Positions 26,711-39,055 of a stretch of DNA of 64,000 bases are shown here, in pieces. Both the position numbers and the translations under genes were made by a program. The notes beneath the pieces are model-generated. The model made no database searches and was not told the origin of the DNA. It saw nothing but the letters and a program-made list of their open reading frames with translations. Position 1 is the first letter of the stretch. Every line of letters begins with the position of its first letter. The stretch is from Turnera subulata (Eukaryota; Streptophyta; Magnoliopsida; Malpighiales; Passifloraceae): NCBI GenBank assembly GCA_028386065.3, contig JAKUCV010000212.1:17202-81201 (forward strand), in the 5' to 3' direction.

Positions 26711-26841
26711 GGAATCAGGGGGGGCTGGGCTGATGTTGGGTTTTTGTGTGGTAGAGAGTAACTGGTAAAAATGCCTTAACAAATCTCCAAAACGGAATGT
26801 AAGGAGGAGGAAATGTAACGTTTTTTTTTCTTCTTTTAATC

Positions 26842-26842
<1 letters not shown>

Positions 26843-26870
<28 letters not shown>
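26843..26870. repeat. GA/CT microsatellite in the kinesin 5' leader region
   Basis: About 14 GA units; on the transcribed strand this is a CT run about 130 bp before the kinesin ATG, a common type of plant 5'-UTR repeat. Confidence 0.85.
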
Positions 26871-26874
<4 letters not shown>

Positions 26875-27918
26875 AGCAGGAAAGGAAAGATTATTGCAGC
26901 AAAGAATGCGTTGAGGGGTTTGGTTTGGAGAGGAATTTCAGGTTTCTTGCCTTATGTGTCTTGCCCTGCCGTGCTATGTTTGCGCTGTGAGACTGTTCAA
27001 ATTTGAAATCCTCTGTGACCGTTAGTCCCCAGCTCGACCGTTATTACCACACTTTCTTCTACTCTTTTACCCTCCACTTTTTAATCTTTTAGTTTTAGTA
27101 CTCTTTTTATTTTTTATATCTCAAGAGTCAAGGGGGAAAATACTGTAATATTAATCTTGATTGACGAACGAGAGGGGATGATGTGGTAATAATATATATA
27201 ATATTAAGTAACGGCCTGTCCGTAACTGTATAGCGAAGGGAAAAAACCGAGGCTTGCACCCATTAAGTTGTAGCTCAAGCAATTACTACACAAGTAAAGA
27301 TCTCTTAAGTTTAAGCTCAAGCAATCACTGTCTGTATTAGAACGGAGCCTCTCTGCTAATCCACATTCAAAAACGTGCGCTTTTTTTTTTTTTTTTTGTG
27401 TGTGAAAAGGGTTGTACCTATTAATCAAAGATTCCTCCAGTCTTCAACATGTAGCCAGCCAGGTCCCATCAGGTTAAGAATTAATCCCTTCTATTTTTTC
27501 CCTGTGTGTTTGAAAACGTTGCAACAATTGGTTCCCAAACTCAAGCTCCAATTTTAATCCAGCTTCCTCGATGCAGAATAAAAATAAAAATTAGTCGTAC
27601 CCTCTACAGCCCAGCTGCAGAATGTGAGTAGCTCTTCCATATTGAGCTATACTTTCCATTTGTTTGTTGAGGGTACTTCTGCAATCTTCTATCTCATTCA
27701 GCTCAAATGGTAAAAAAGTTTCAGCTATCATTTCTCTTTTACTGGATCTTAAAAGGGGACAGCCAAAAACAAAAGGCACCTATATAAGAAATCTGCATCC
27801 TATTCCTATTCCTATACTATGTGCCCGAATTCTTCAACAGCAAAATTTCCATCAAGAAACCACTGTTGGGGGGTCGTATCAGCAACATTTTACAATACCA
27901 CAGTAGCATGCCATGCAA
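26871..27918. other. Intergenic between the kinesin and TSR3 genes
   Basis: Both neighbours are on the minus strand, so this holds the kinesin promoter and the TSR3 3' UTR. I see a T run at 27381-27398 and no coding region. Confidence 0.6.
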
Positions 27919-30900
27919 TCACTCACTTTCGTCTTCACTTTCTTCAAAGTTCAAATGATTCATGTTCCTCTCGAGTGGTGGAAGCCCATCTTCAGAATCA
28001 TCAGAGTCCTCGTCCTCGCTATTTTTCCCCACTGTTCAAAGCAGAAATCAGACATCATTACATCAGACATGAGAAGCTGATTTTGCATGCTACAAAAATA
28101 AGCATAAGAGAGACCAGTTCAGCAAGTATCTTCTTCTACAAGCATTGAAGTAAAACATTAACAAGTTAAAAAGCAAATTTAATAGTGAAAGCAAGAATAC
28201 CAGAAGAGCTGATCAAGCTTCAAGCAACAGTTTCACATTTAAAAAAATATATATAAATAAACAAAGGAGTGGTCCAACAACAAATGTTCTCTTTTAGACC
28301 TACAGTTATGCTATGAACCATTTCGATATGAAGTTAAATCATGAGAAGACTGCCATTTACTCATCAATGGAAAGAATAGGTATAACAACTAGAAATCAAC
28401 TCTTGGCAAGTTCCAACCAATCAAGATTTCATGAAAAGCAACGCCAAGAATGTAAGAAACACAAAAAACAAATATAAGAAACTCAGATAAATAAGAAAAT
28501 ACACAAGAACATATGTCTTTTATTGTCTATGATGTGTTGCAAGTACAATGAGTGTTATAAGGAAACCAAAGAAAAACATTTAAGATGACATCTCATACTT
28601 CAGATAAGCAGAGCTCCAATTGGCTAATTTAGATGTCACGTCAATTTAATCACTAATCCTGCAGCCACTAAGAGATCAAAAGACATGTTTGACATACCAA
28701 AGCAAAGACGCTTGCACTTGTACTGTGATGGATAACAGAAATGCACAAGATCTTGTGTCTTTTGTTGTCCAATAGGTCTTTTGAGTACAAGGAATGGTAT
28801 TAAGAAACCAAAGAGAACGTTTAAGAGGAATTGCTATTAAGAAACCAAAGATAACATCTCGAATATTGGATGAGCATACCTACTGAATTGCTATTCAGAT
28901 GCTTCATCTGCTAAATCAAAACCTAATTCTGAAGCAACTACATGTTGTGACATACTGAATCACATGTTTTTGGCACTTCAAAAAGGTACCAAACATGGGG
29001 GAATACAAACCAATTTTTTACCAGAAAAATATTCAGAGCAAAATTTTGCCACAGATAATTGCTGGCAAGCTCAAAGTGCCAGATTGATCCCGTACCCTTA
29101 CAAACCAACCACTTCCCCCGATGAGAATAAAATAATGCATATACTGCCAGACTCATTTATGAACCATAAACCACAAAGGCAGTACCAATGACGTTGAAAG
29201 AAGGGAATTTTCTTGACAACAGCCACAGAAAAGTACCATCAACTTCTGGAACAGACTTGGAAACCTCCCTTTGTTGGGAAAGCCATGCATTCTGGACAGA
29301 AATGATGTCAGCACTGTTACCACATTCAGAATAAGCTTTCAGAAGTTCCCTACAACATCAGAATCAAAACAGTATGAAGAAAATAAAAAATGAGTAAAAT
29401 CATGGCACAGAGGAAAACGCATGTCAAACAAGAAAATGAAATGCAGGCTTCTTCATCAATAAGAAAAAAAAAGACAAAAGAGAAAATGAGACATCTCAGG
29501 TTCTGATTTGGTTTTTAAGTTAATTTGTTTTCATGTTCTCGCATGAATCACTTTCTTGCAATGTGCATGACAGAACTTCATTTCCTAGTTAAACAATGAA
29601 GGAGGAATGAAGTACCTGTTAAGGGACAAGAAAGCATGACCCCACTTGAACTTGCTCAGCAATAAATTTCCAGTTTCTGCTTCCCCACTGTTAAAAGGTA
29701 AAGTAGAGCAAGAAAAACATACAACATGAATGAATCTAAAAGGACTTGAACAATAATCCGCAAAGACTAGCTATTGCAACTAGCTTATGCCCTAGCCATG
29801 CTTCTGGGCTTTAAAAAAAGATTTCAAAGTATATTATTACATTATCGATCAGAACAGAAAATTATATTGCCATTTCCATCTTGCATACTAATATCAAATA
29901 ATAAAAAAGGTAGAAAAGAGGAAACAATATATTTGTTAGCCATTTAGAAAGTAAAGTGACCAAAAAAGTTGAATAACCAATTTGAGTACTGTTGGTCATT
30001 ATATCATTTTTTATTTTTATATAATAAGGATTTGATCCATCCATAAAAGGTTAGACAATACACCATTTTTATAATAATCACGTATAAGTATGTGTTTCTT
30101 TCCTTCTAAACCTCCTCTTTGTTCCATAATTATCAATATTATCTTGATTACTGAAATGGCAAACAAAGTGAGACAAAAAATTTGTTCTATAACCATTATT
30201 CAAGCAAAAATGGAACTCTGTTATGGAAGGGAGCTTAATTTGTGAAAAGCAACAACTTTAGCATTTATTTAGATATGAAAAATACTTGGATATTTATATT
30301 TTATCGCAAAAAGATTAATATATTATTTATTGAGTTTTCAAGCCTATGGTTATTACTTTTAGTTTTATATTTTAGATTAGATATGCTTACAATTGAAGTA
30401 AATTTTTAAAACTTGTATTATACTTAGCTCAAACAAAACTTTTGTCTATGCAGAGCAATTCACACTAGTTTATTGAAAGAAGGGAAACATGACTGTCTTA
30501 GTTTTTCAGGTCATGCGTTATGCTGTAATACTACATTGCATGTTTAGTCAGCTCATGGGACACCAAATTTTCCAAGTCTAGCAGATAGAAGCCATCTAAA
30601 CTAAAACTCTAATGTATCACACAGATACATGTAAGCATCAGAGAAAAACTTAATGTGAAGTGTGTCGATCAAAATTAACAATGTTACATTAAATAGCAAC
30701 CGATATTGCTGCTTTTACTATATGCAGTTTGGTTATAAGGGGGTAGTATTGGAACTCGAGATATTATAATTCTCTCTCTCCATTCTTCTAGAGTTTGGAA
30801 AAACAGAAGATAACATACGTTTTACTATTTCAAATACTTTGCTAGGGGCATACAAAATGCCTGTCCCACAATCATTCCAAATGTGGAACTCTCCTGGTAA

Positions 30901-32855
30901 CAAAAATCAAGCTTTCTCTACTCTACAGGAAAAAGTAACAGTTGCAAATAAAAGCATGAAACAAAGTTGGCATACCATATTATTAAAGCAGCAGATAAAG
31001 CCTCAACACAAGATAGCTCACAAGGTCGACCATAATTCACTGGATTAGCTGCAACAAGCCAAGGCACTGCAATATAAAACCAATTGTCAGAAAGTTAATC
31101 CCAAAGCAATGTATTTGGAATCCACTAAAAGCAATGTAATTGGTGAGTGTGATACCATGGGAATGATTGGCACAAAACACAATACATTTGTGGAAAGGAA
31201 AATCTTAGATTATCTAGTGTCTGCCTGGGAAATCTATCATACTCTTAGCAGGCAAAATTTAAGAGAAATTAAAAGTCATACACAAGCGAGGCGCAGCACA
31301 ACGCAGCTTGGCAAATGGTACATCACCCAAGCGTGCCCATGAGCAATCCACAACGGCTAACCCTTTCCTTTTTATTAAGCTATAGTCTTCTTTGGAAACA
31401 CACTGAGTCCCAACTGGGCTGCCAAAAAAAATGTGAAACAGGATACAACATGAGGCAGACTTATAGATAATAGCACGGAAAGAGAAACCAAGTTTAAGTC
31501 ACCTTATCAATTATGGGGCAATTCCAAGGTAAAAACAACACAGGCACTCTCCCAATCTGCATTTCTTTACACAACTGTTGTGTTCTAATAATTATTTTCC
31601 AAATCCAATAATGCTACAATTCACAAAGGTGTAAACTTATCATAACATCAAAGAAATGCAGAAGAAGGTGTTTTAAATGCCACTCACCCACACAAAAGAG
31701 TGTAGACAAGAAGAAGTAAAAGGATGAAAAAGAAAGGAACCATCTATTAACAGAAGGTCAGCTGCAAGCAGGCAGAATATCAAAAGAACAAGACTGAAAG
31801 GAGTCAAAAAAAGCAGACCAAACAAATATTCTATGGAAGTTTCTAATTAGGACCAAGATTTTGAAGTTCGAGATAACTTCAGAGCATCGAATTTATCTCG
31901 TTGAATGGAAGTGAGGAACAGTTATGAATGGTTAATAGAGAAACAGCTAGCAACTCTCAAATGCCAGCAAAACATAGTGCCGCTAATGAATGTGCAAAAA
32001 AGATTAGAACAGTCGTTCATTTTTATACTAAAACAAGCATTAACAGAATTCTGAAGTAAAGTAAGCAGGGCAATCAAAGCATTTTTTTTTTTTTTACCTT
32101 AAAGCAATACCCCCAAAGCCAGCACCAACACGCAACTCCTGCACACAAATGTTCAATAATCTGATTAAAATGCATGTGGAGTAGAATACTGGTTGAAAGC
32201 CTGTAGTTTAAAGGATACTTACTTTCAACAAACCAAATCTTGAAAGTTTGCGGCCGGTGCACCTTTTGGCATCACATTGTCCGAAATCCTAAACACAAAG
32301 ACAAACACTTTCTTTTTATTATCCGATTAACTAGAATAATACATCGCAGCTTCAAACTAAACTGTCAAAGAAACACACTATAACTCACTATTAAAGCCAA
32401 AACGAACGATGCAGAAAGTCTTTGTGTGTTTTTTTTTTTTAAAGGACAAGTACATACATACCCACATGGCAAGCTGAATTGCAGCAGGGGCAGACGTGTC
32501 TTCTTCGGGAGCTGAGAACAATGAGAAACCCCCACAGGAGCAATATATCAAACACATGAATGGTAATTATTAATACCAAACGAGGAGACGCCGATGAACA
32601 CAAAAGGAGAGAGTTGATTATAAAACGATTTACCCTGGTGGTATGGGAGAGACTCATCTTCTCTGCAAAAGAAGAAAATCAACAGGTTAGCCTACAGCCA
32701 ATGCTAAAATGCCAAAGAAAAAAAGAAAAGATGGGTTTATATCATCACGGTTAGCAACACCTGTTAAATTGATTAGTCCTGCTGGACTGTCCGCGATCGG
32801 AGTGGTGGTGGTGGGTGGGTTTGTTATTGTGTCGCCTGGTTTTACCGTGACCCAT
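27919..32855 (-). CDS. TSR3: 18S rRNA aminocarboxypropyltransferase TSR3
   Basis: TSR3 transfers the 3-amino-3-carboxypropyl group of S-adenosylmethionine to the hypermodified pseudouridine of 18S rRNA in late small-subunit maturation. Ten exons: 32761-32855, 32634-32662, 32462-32511, 32223-32288, 32098-32138, 31282-31418, 30976-31066, 29616-29687, 29237-29349, 27919-28031. They total 807 nt, 268 residues, with all phases consistent. The start is [11 protein letters not shown], a short basic His-rich N terminus as usual for the family. Core motifs: [84 protein letters not shown] and NAWLSQQ. The C terminus is acidic ([12 protein letters not shown] ... EESEDESE). Exon 2 is only 29 bp and is fixed by phase: its frame reads EDESLPYHQ. 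All donors are GT. Intron 9 contains a diverged direct duplication. Confidence 0.93.
28497..28945. repeat. Diverged direct duplication inside TSR3 intron 9
   Basis: About 28497-28690 and 28741-28945 share blocks in the same order: CACAAGA...TCTTTTGTTGTC-like, AAGAAACCAAAGA, AACATCTC and the CTAAT...GCA end. It looks like an old duplication or two copies of a short dispersed repeat. Confidence 0.5.
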
Positions 32856-35067
32856 CTTCTTTCTCTTCTCCTTTCCCTCTACTGTATTTGTATATGCTTC
32901 ACTCCAATTTATATATACTTTCTGGTTTGCTTTCCAGTTCTCTGCAGACTATTTATTACTTATTAGCGGGGCGGGTCGGGTGAGATGACGAGAGTCTTTA
33001 CCACAGCCACGGGGTCCCAAGGGTCGGGCCAGCATTCCAAGTTATGGGGAGGATGGGAAAGCAGGGGTAAACATTAACATAAAAGTTTACTAGACCGGAT
33101 CGGTGGTTGAACCAGTTTGGACCATTAGTGGTAATTTGTTTAGAATTAATGTGTGGTAAATTGTTGAGAGTGAAAGCTCAGGTGGCAATTTGTTTTTAAA
33201 CTAAAGTTCATGTGGTGAATTGTCAAAAAAAAAAATAAAATCGAGCACACATATCGTAACATCAGATAATAAGAAAGAAGCCAACCCCGAGAGGAGGGGA
33301 AGGCAGAAACTGAAACAGTGAGATTGATGAACACCAAGTTTAGCTTCGAAATCAGCACACACCCGCTGCCTATAAACATGAACAATCGAGCAGGACCAAC
33401 CAACATGCGCAACCAAATGTCAAACATCAGAAACCAAATCAGCCAGAGAGTGAAAGTGAGACACCCGTTGCTAGATTAAGTGCAGTAGGCAGAGCAGGAT
33501 CAGTTTCAACCTGAAGCAAACCAACACCATGCTCCTATACCAATAGTAGTCCTCCGGCAGTCCCTGCCGAAGTGCCAACAACTCAGCAACGAGGCAGCCA
33601 ATAGAGACAAGGCAAGTCGAAAAACCCACCACCCAATCCCCACGATGGTTACGAATCACACTCCCTGCACCCAAATGCCCATCAGCCACACTGCCATCCA
33701 TATATCCAGCTTAAACTAATCAGAGGGTGGCCGAGATCATAGTCCCAGGTACAGTAAAAGCATCCACATACTCTTTGGTAAGAGCACCAGCTGGACAAGA
33801 GCTTGGGCAGGAATATCAACACCCTCAAAAAACAAACATATTCGGGCCGCACCACAACCACCAACATAGCATTATAAATATAGCTCGCCACCATAAATGA
33901 AAGGGACCAATGTCATTGGCATGCTACCCAAACCATACCAAGAAATCAAACACTCTAAAAATCGCTGATCCACCGTGCTGGAACCACACGAACCCAACCG
34001 CACGAGCTCGAGAACATAGTCTCATTAGAGGTTCATTAGAAAATTTTACATTACCCTGAGCACTACAGGCCTAAGAATTGTCAACCAGAATAAAAACAAT
34101 AGGCCTAAGATTTGTTTTTTTTTTTTTTGAACAGATAGGCCTAAGATTTGTTGGTGTAGAAAATTTTACACTACCGTGAGCACTACAGGTTCATTAGAGG
34201 TTATGCTTTGGTTTCTTTTTCTTTTGAGAATTATTCCTTTTGCTATTATTTGCCCATTTGCTATGCTTTTCTTTTCGATTTTCTATTTTTAGAAAAATCT
34301 TATGATTGTATTGGCAACTTCGAAAACCAGGCGTTGGAGTAACCCATGTCATATTTCAAGGAAAGAAGGGTCGAACACTCATCTACAAAGGAATACCTCT
34401 ATTTGAAGCTGACACAGGTGGGTAGGTAGAGAACATCTAGAAACTGGAGACAACTCTTTCTAAAGAATTTAGCAAAACAGCCCCCTCAAGGAAATTGATA
34501 ATCTCATAACCAAGTAGTAGGCGATCAAAGCCCCCGGTATATGCCCGCCGTAACTATAACAAACCCAAGCTACCTTCACTATTATATGTTTTTGTTAGTA
34601 GTATCCATCAGTATCAAACACTGAAACTTACTTTTCCTCAAGGAATGATACCCCTGGAACTAAGCGTATAAATATAATGAGCTCTTTATGGCCACCAATG
34701 ATTTGTTAGACTTGGGTATTGCCAAGAAGCAAGGGATATAACATATGAAATGTTCAATTTTCTTGTAGCTAGCAGCACCCAACATCGAAAGCTCGCAGGA
34801 AGCACCCATGACGATTTCGTTTTCTGGACACAGTGCAGTCACCAATACAAAGCAATACCCACAAAATAGCAGATGCATTTTTTCCATTGATCTGACAATG
34901 TTTTGGCTCCCAATGGAAGTCGATGATGGCGGAGACTTACGTTTGGAACTCACCCAATCAAAATTATCATGTGGAACATGGCAGCGAGATGGGGGCCGTC
35001 TCTCCTCTTGTGTTGATCTGTGTTCTCAACCTTTTGCTTTCGTTTCTGCACTTCAAGATGGTTTCAA
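32856..35067. other. Intergenic with retroelement debris
   Basis: Between TSR3 and the PPR gene. It contains a decayed LINE RNase H fragment (33471-33900) and a local repeat near 34040-34195 in which AAAATTTTACA[TC]TACC and GAGCACTACAGG recur, with an extra direct repeat of AGGCCTAAGATTTGTT. No intact gene is seen. Confidence 0.55.
33471..33900 (-). pseudogene. Decayed LINE RNase H domain fragment
   Basis: On the minus strand a frame reads MDGSVADGHLGAGSVIRN, then GDWVVGF and AELLALRQGL. This is the pattern of the RNase H-like domain at the C terminus of plant L1-type LINE polyproteins (N/MDGS...GAGxVIRNxxGxW, then AELxAL). The frame is shifted upstream and lost downstream, so it is a non-functional relic. 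Confidence 0.65.
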
Positions 35068-37140
35068 TCACCAATAGTCTCCGCAAGAGCAATGCCCACC
35101 CTCAAAACAGTGGAACCGATTCGAATCCCTCACGATTATTTTTCTATTGGTTATCTTTGAGATGAATTTGATAGCAGTATGGCAATCTACGCATGTTCTT
35201 AAGTTCTTAAAAACTTTAACTGTTGTCCCTTCCAGGGTTGCAATTATTCCAAAAGCAACTGCAAGCTTCTCGCTGTGGTAAGAGAGGTTTTCCTCTTTCT
35301 GTTCCTCCTCCACATCATGCAACACAAAATTTGTGTTAGGAACAAAACCTTCTTCCTTCATCCTCTTTGTAAGCTTCCTCAGAAATTCGTAAATTTCCTT
35401 GGAGTTTGGGTGGGAAGTATCTCCCACTAAAAACACGTGTGCCTTTCGTTTAATCTCAATCCAGCTTAAACCTGGCTTTTTCACCACTCCTCGGCCATCC
35501 ATAGCTTTTCTGATATTTGCTACCTCGCTCCACATTCCGGCAGTGGCATAAATGTTGGCCATCGTAACGTAAGTAGCAGGATTCTCCGGCTCTATCTCAA
35601 ATAATGCTTCTGCTGCCCTCTTTGCTAGCTCAAGATTCCCATGAATTCTGCAACCACCAAGCAAGGAAGCCCAGAGATATTTATCAGGTTTCATGGGCAT
35701 TTCACCGATGATACGCTCGGCTTCATCAAATCGCCCACTTCGAGCTAGTAAATCGACTATACAAGCATAATGATCAGCAGTATGTGTTAATCCATATTCC
35801 TTGTCTATTGAGTGAAAATATTCAAGCCCTTTATCTACTAACCCAGCATGAACACACGCAGAGAGGACACCAACAAAAGTTACATGATCAGGCCGTGTCC
35901 CCGACTTCAACAACATTTCAAAGTACTGAATCGCTTCATCAGGTTGTCCATTCTGAGCATACCCTACAATCAAGGACGTCCATGAAACTAAATCAGGCTT
36001 GCCCATCCCTTTGAACACCCTTCCTGCACTCACCATATTCCCACACTTAGAGTACATATGAACAAGAGCACTTACGGCAAAAGACAACGGGTCGAACCCA
36101 GTTCTAGTCATGAAGCCATGGACCTTCTTACCAAACTCCTCCAAAGCAGAATCAGCGCAGGCATTCAAAACCCCGGCAAATGTATACTCATTAGGCCTGA
36201 TCCCTGACCTCAGCAATTCCACAAACAAAGAAAATCCTTCCTTTCTCCTCCCAGCCTCGAAGTACCTATCAATCATGGCCGTCCAAGTAACAACATCTCT
36301 GTGAACCATCTTGTCAAAAATGTGCCTTGCTTCTTCAATACTCCCACATTTCCCGTACATATCAGACAAAGCGCTCCAAACCACCTCGTCCGAATCCAAC
36401 CCGGTCCTCATCATATAACCATGAATCTCTCTCCCGATCCTTAAACACGGGATGGCTGCCGCAGCAGCAAGAACACTGGAAACTGTGAACTTGTTACACT
36501 CCGGGTTCTTCTCGGACTTCTTCATCATCCTATACAATTCTAACGCTTCACCAGGCTTGTTATGACGAACGTAAGCGGAGATCATTGCCGTCCAGGAGAA
36601 ATTATCCCTTTCGGGCATTTTATCGAACAATTTTCTTGATTCATTGAGGAGCCCCGCCTTCGCATACCCAGAGATCAAAACGTTCCAGGAGCACAAATCT
36701 CTCTCGGTCATTTCATCAAACAGGTCCCGGGCATTTCCCAGGCTACCGCATTTAGAGTACATTTCGAGGAGGCGGTTGGATATAACCGGACCGGGGATGA
36801 ACCCGGATTGTTTCATGTGGTGGTGGACCTTTTCCCCTTGCTGGAGAGCCCGGTTTTGGAGGCAAGAACGAATAAGAGCAGAATAAATATAAGGAGAGGG
36901 TTTGTGGATCCGTTGGAGCAACTGGGTGGCTTCGGGAAGGCGCTTCTGGTCGCATAAAATGTCGATGGCGTCGCTGAATCTCTCCTCTTTACACAGCCGA
37001 CGTATTAGAGAGTCGTTTGGTTCGGATTTGAAGAAGGTTCTTTGGGGCTGAGAGTGGTAAGGAGAGGCGGCGACAATGTTTTTACCTGTGCGATGGAGAA
37101 AGGGAGCGGGAGAAGGTTTCAGGTTGAGGAACCTCCTCAT
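35068..37140 (-). CDS. PPR-DYW organellar RNA-editing factor, At4g37170-like
   Basis: Intronless gene for a 690-residue PLS-class pentatricopeptide protein, expected to bind a specific organellar transcript and edit C to U. The N terminus (MRRFLNLKPSPAPFLHRTGK) is basic and looks like a mitochondrial or plastid targeting peptide. PPR motifs run from about residue 85 to 520, with characteristic WNVLISGYAKAG, WTAMISAYV, MYGKCGSIEEA and HADHY-type helices. E/E+ motifs follow, then the DYW deaminase domain: PGLSWIEI start, zinc/catalytic HSE at 622-624, CVDC at 650-653, and the terminal CSCGDYW. All key residues are present, so the deaminase should be active. The sequence closely resembles what I remember of Arabidopsis At4g37170, including length. 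The target site cannot be read from sequence by eye. Confidence 0.95.
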   Translation of the reverse strand: MRRFLNLKPSPAPFLHRTGKNIVAASPYHSQPQRTFFKSEPNDSLIRRLCKEERFSDAIDILCDQKRLPEATQLLQRIHKPSPYIYSALIRSCLQNRALQQGEKVHHHMKQSGFIPGPVISNRLLEMYSKCGSLGNARDLFDEMTERDLCSWNVLISGYAKAGLLNESRKLFDKMPERDNFSWTAMISAYVRHNKPGEALELYRMMKKSEKNPECNKFTVSSVLAAAAAIPCLRIGREIHGYMMRTGLDSDEVVWSALSDMYGKCGSIEEARHIFDKMVHRDVVTWTAMIDRYFEAGRRKEGFSLFVELLRSGIRPNEYTFAGVLNACADSALEEFGKKVHGFMTRTGFDPLSFAVSALVHMYSKCGNMVSAGRVFKGMGKPDLVSWTSLIVGYAQNGQPDEAIQYFEMLLKSGTRPDHVTFVGVLSACVHAGLVDKGLEYFHSIDKEYGLTHTADHYACIVDLLARSGRFDEAERIIGEMPMKPDKYLWASLLGGCRIHGNLELAKRAAEALFEIEPENPATYVTMANIYATAGMWSEVANIRKAMDGRGVVKKPGLSWIEIKRKAHVFLVGDTSHPNSKEIYEFLRKLTKRMKEEGFVPNTNFVLHDVEEEQKEENLSYHSEKLAVAFGIIATLEGTTVKVFKNLRTCVDCHTAIKFISKITNRKIIVRDSNRFHCFEGGHCSCGDYW

Positions 37141-38313
37141 GCTGTTGTTCTGGAGGGAAAGAGGTAAAAGACAACAGTTAGAATTATGGGGTAGCGATCA
37201 TGACTGGAGCTGCCATGTATAAGTTAGCCCGCACCCGTTACCGTCGTTATGTAACTCTTTACTTTCTATTTTCTTCTTTTTAGGACTTGTTCATAACTAA
37301 GATTTTTGAGAGAAATTGGTAATGATCAATTTTTCTTTAATATGAGAGTATTTTATGATTGCATTGCATCCCAATCACGATTGAGCAGTTTATCATAAAA
37401 AAATTAGTTGTCTCCCTCGATCCAAGACACCAGGTGTTTGCTGAACGCCACACAAGACTGGGAGCATCAATTTTTTGTGATTCATGCATGCCTGCATACA
37501 TATTAACATTAGTTTGTCTGTTGATGGCCTTAAAGATGGTGGGCTCGCCCGCCAAGTGTATCAACTACAAAAAAAAGGAAAACGTTGAAACCTCAGCGGC
37601 ATAGCCATGAATGTTCAGGATGATATTGATAGGACCAGGTGGCACCACATCATTTTACAGTACAATTTCTGTTATGCAGGTTAACAGTACTGAAATGGGC
37701 TCAGCTATCCTTGCGTCACCAAGGATTTCCCCTTAATGGCGTTACTTCCTATCTCTTTCTGTTATTCAAACACGGCTGAAATTGAGATTCAAAATTAGAA
37801 CCTTCAATCCTCTTGAGCCACAGCCAACAGGTGTACTGTCCTTATGAGAGATGGAAGGTGGGGAGCATTTAGATATGGAGTTCAAGAAAGGCCGTATGTT
37901 ATTTATTTGAAATTAATATCACTCGTTTAGTTCTAGTTTCTTTGGTTTTTGTAACGTGGGAACATTTTTTAATTCAAATTATTCACAAAACATCCACCAT
38001 CAGAGCAGACTTTCTTTGTGTTACTAATTATGGGCTGGTTACAGCTAAAATCGTGGCTCCCAGATTGTGTTTGAACATGACAACAAAAGCTTAGATGCAT
38101 ATGTTAAGATTAAAGAAGAATGAGTTCCAGTGCAGGAAGAATCCGGATGCTCATTGGAGAGAAAAATGAAAATGACATCGACATTATTGGCATTTAGGGA
38201 AGAATGAGTTCCGATGCAACTTTCTATGCAAAGAGCCTTTAAACCACAGGAGATAATAAAATAACCCTGATTTTGAGAGGCCTTATATACGAGTAACAAC
38301 TAGTTCCGCCAGT
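37141..38313. other. Intergenic upstream of the PPR gene
   Basis: No coding region is recognised. The part next to 37140 should hold the PPR promoter; the rest is unremarkable AT-rich spacer up to the LTR element. Confidence 0.6.
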
Positions 38314-38812
38314 TGTCACGACCCCGGAATCCTAGTGTGCATAGGAGTTCGAATTGGATTGGGACACTACATTGGCTGTATGGTAGGAATTCTAGTATGA
38401 TTAGGAGTAGCTAACCTAGTTGTACAAGGATTGGAATTGGACTTAGCTAACCCAAGTCCATGGGTTTGTGTGGGGGTTAAGTAAACCGAGTTTGAGTAGG
38501 ACTAGGATTACTTAACACTGTCAAACTAGGAGAGAGCCTTGTGGTACCTATATAAATAGGATGCGTGAGGGGGGGTCTCTAGGCGTGTGGGCTGTTGTTG
38601 TAAACATTGGTTCTTTTATAATAATAGTTACACGAGTATTCTCCCAATTCTTTATTCTTGTCTATGTTCTTTATTCGTTAATTCCCTTTATTGTTGTTCT
38701 ATCTCTTCTCTTTGGTGTGTTTGAAGCTTATAGGCTGAACAAGTAAGCTTGAGGCTTGCTTGTGCCGCAACGAGGTGTTCTATCCGCTGCGCAACACTCT
38801 GACCCCGTGACA
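38314..38812 (+). repeat. Left LTR of the non-coding element
   Basis: 499 bp, TG...CA. It lacks the internal 93-bp duplication seen in the right LTR and differs from it at scattered positions, so the insertion is not recent. Confidence 0.88.
38548..38560 (+). promoter_or_regulatory. TATA box in the left LTR
   Basis: CTATATAAATAGG is a close match to a plant TATA box and is kept as CTATATAAATAAG in the right LTR, so it may start the element's RNA. Confidence 0.6.
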
Positions 38813-38814
38813 AG

Positions 38815-38826
38815 TGGTAGCGGAGC
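38815..38826 (+). other. Primer-binding site
   Basis: TGGTAGCGGAGC lies two bases after the left LTR. It matches the initiator-Met-tRNA-type site TGGTATCAGAGC at 10 of 12 positions. The identical 12-mer occurs beside LTR B (46783-46794, minus strand). Confidence 0.6.
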
Positions 38827-38859
38827 AAAAAGGTTTTATTCGCGGAAATCTGGTGCTGC

Positions 38860-39055
38860 TGGGCGCGCCAACAACTGAGCCTGGGTGCGCTTCTGGGTGC
38901 GCCAACGACTGCTGCTGGGTGCGCTTCTGGGCGCCCCAACGACTGGCCTAGGTGCGCTTCTGGGCGCGCCAACGACCGAGCCTGGGTGTGCTAACTGCTG
39001 TTTCTGGGTGCGCCAACGGGCGCGCTAACTGGTGCTTCTGGGTGCGCCAACGGGG
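38860..39055. repeat. GC-rich minisatellite near the left end of the non-coding element
   Basis: Degenerate units of about 30-35 bp containing CTTCTGGGCGCGCCAACGAC recur six or seven times with small changes, directly after the primer-binding region. Confidence 0.8.

Noticed and set aside
26711..26782. Longer kinesin N terminus (LRHFYQLL...)
   Set aside because: The frame opens with TTG; 26710 is the first ATG.
32439..32657. TSR3 start at the ATG encoding MSLSHTTR
   Set aside because: That frame does not join in phase with the next exon; the exon reads EDESLPYHQ in the correct phase and a family-like start exists at 32855.
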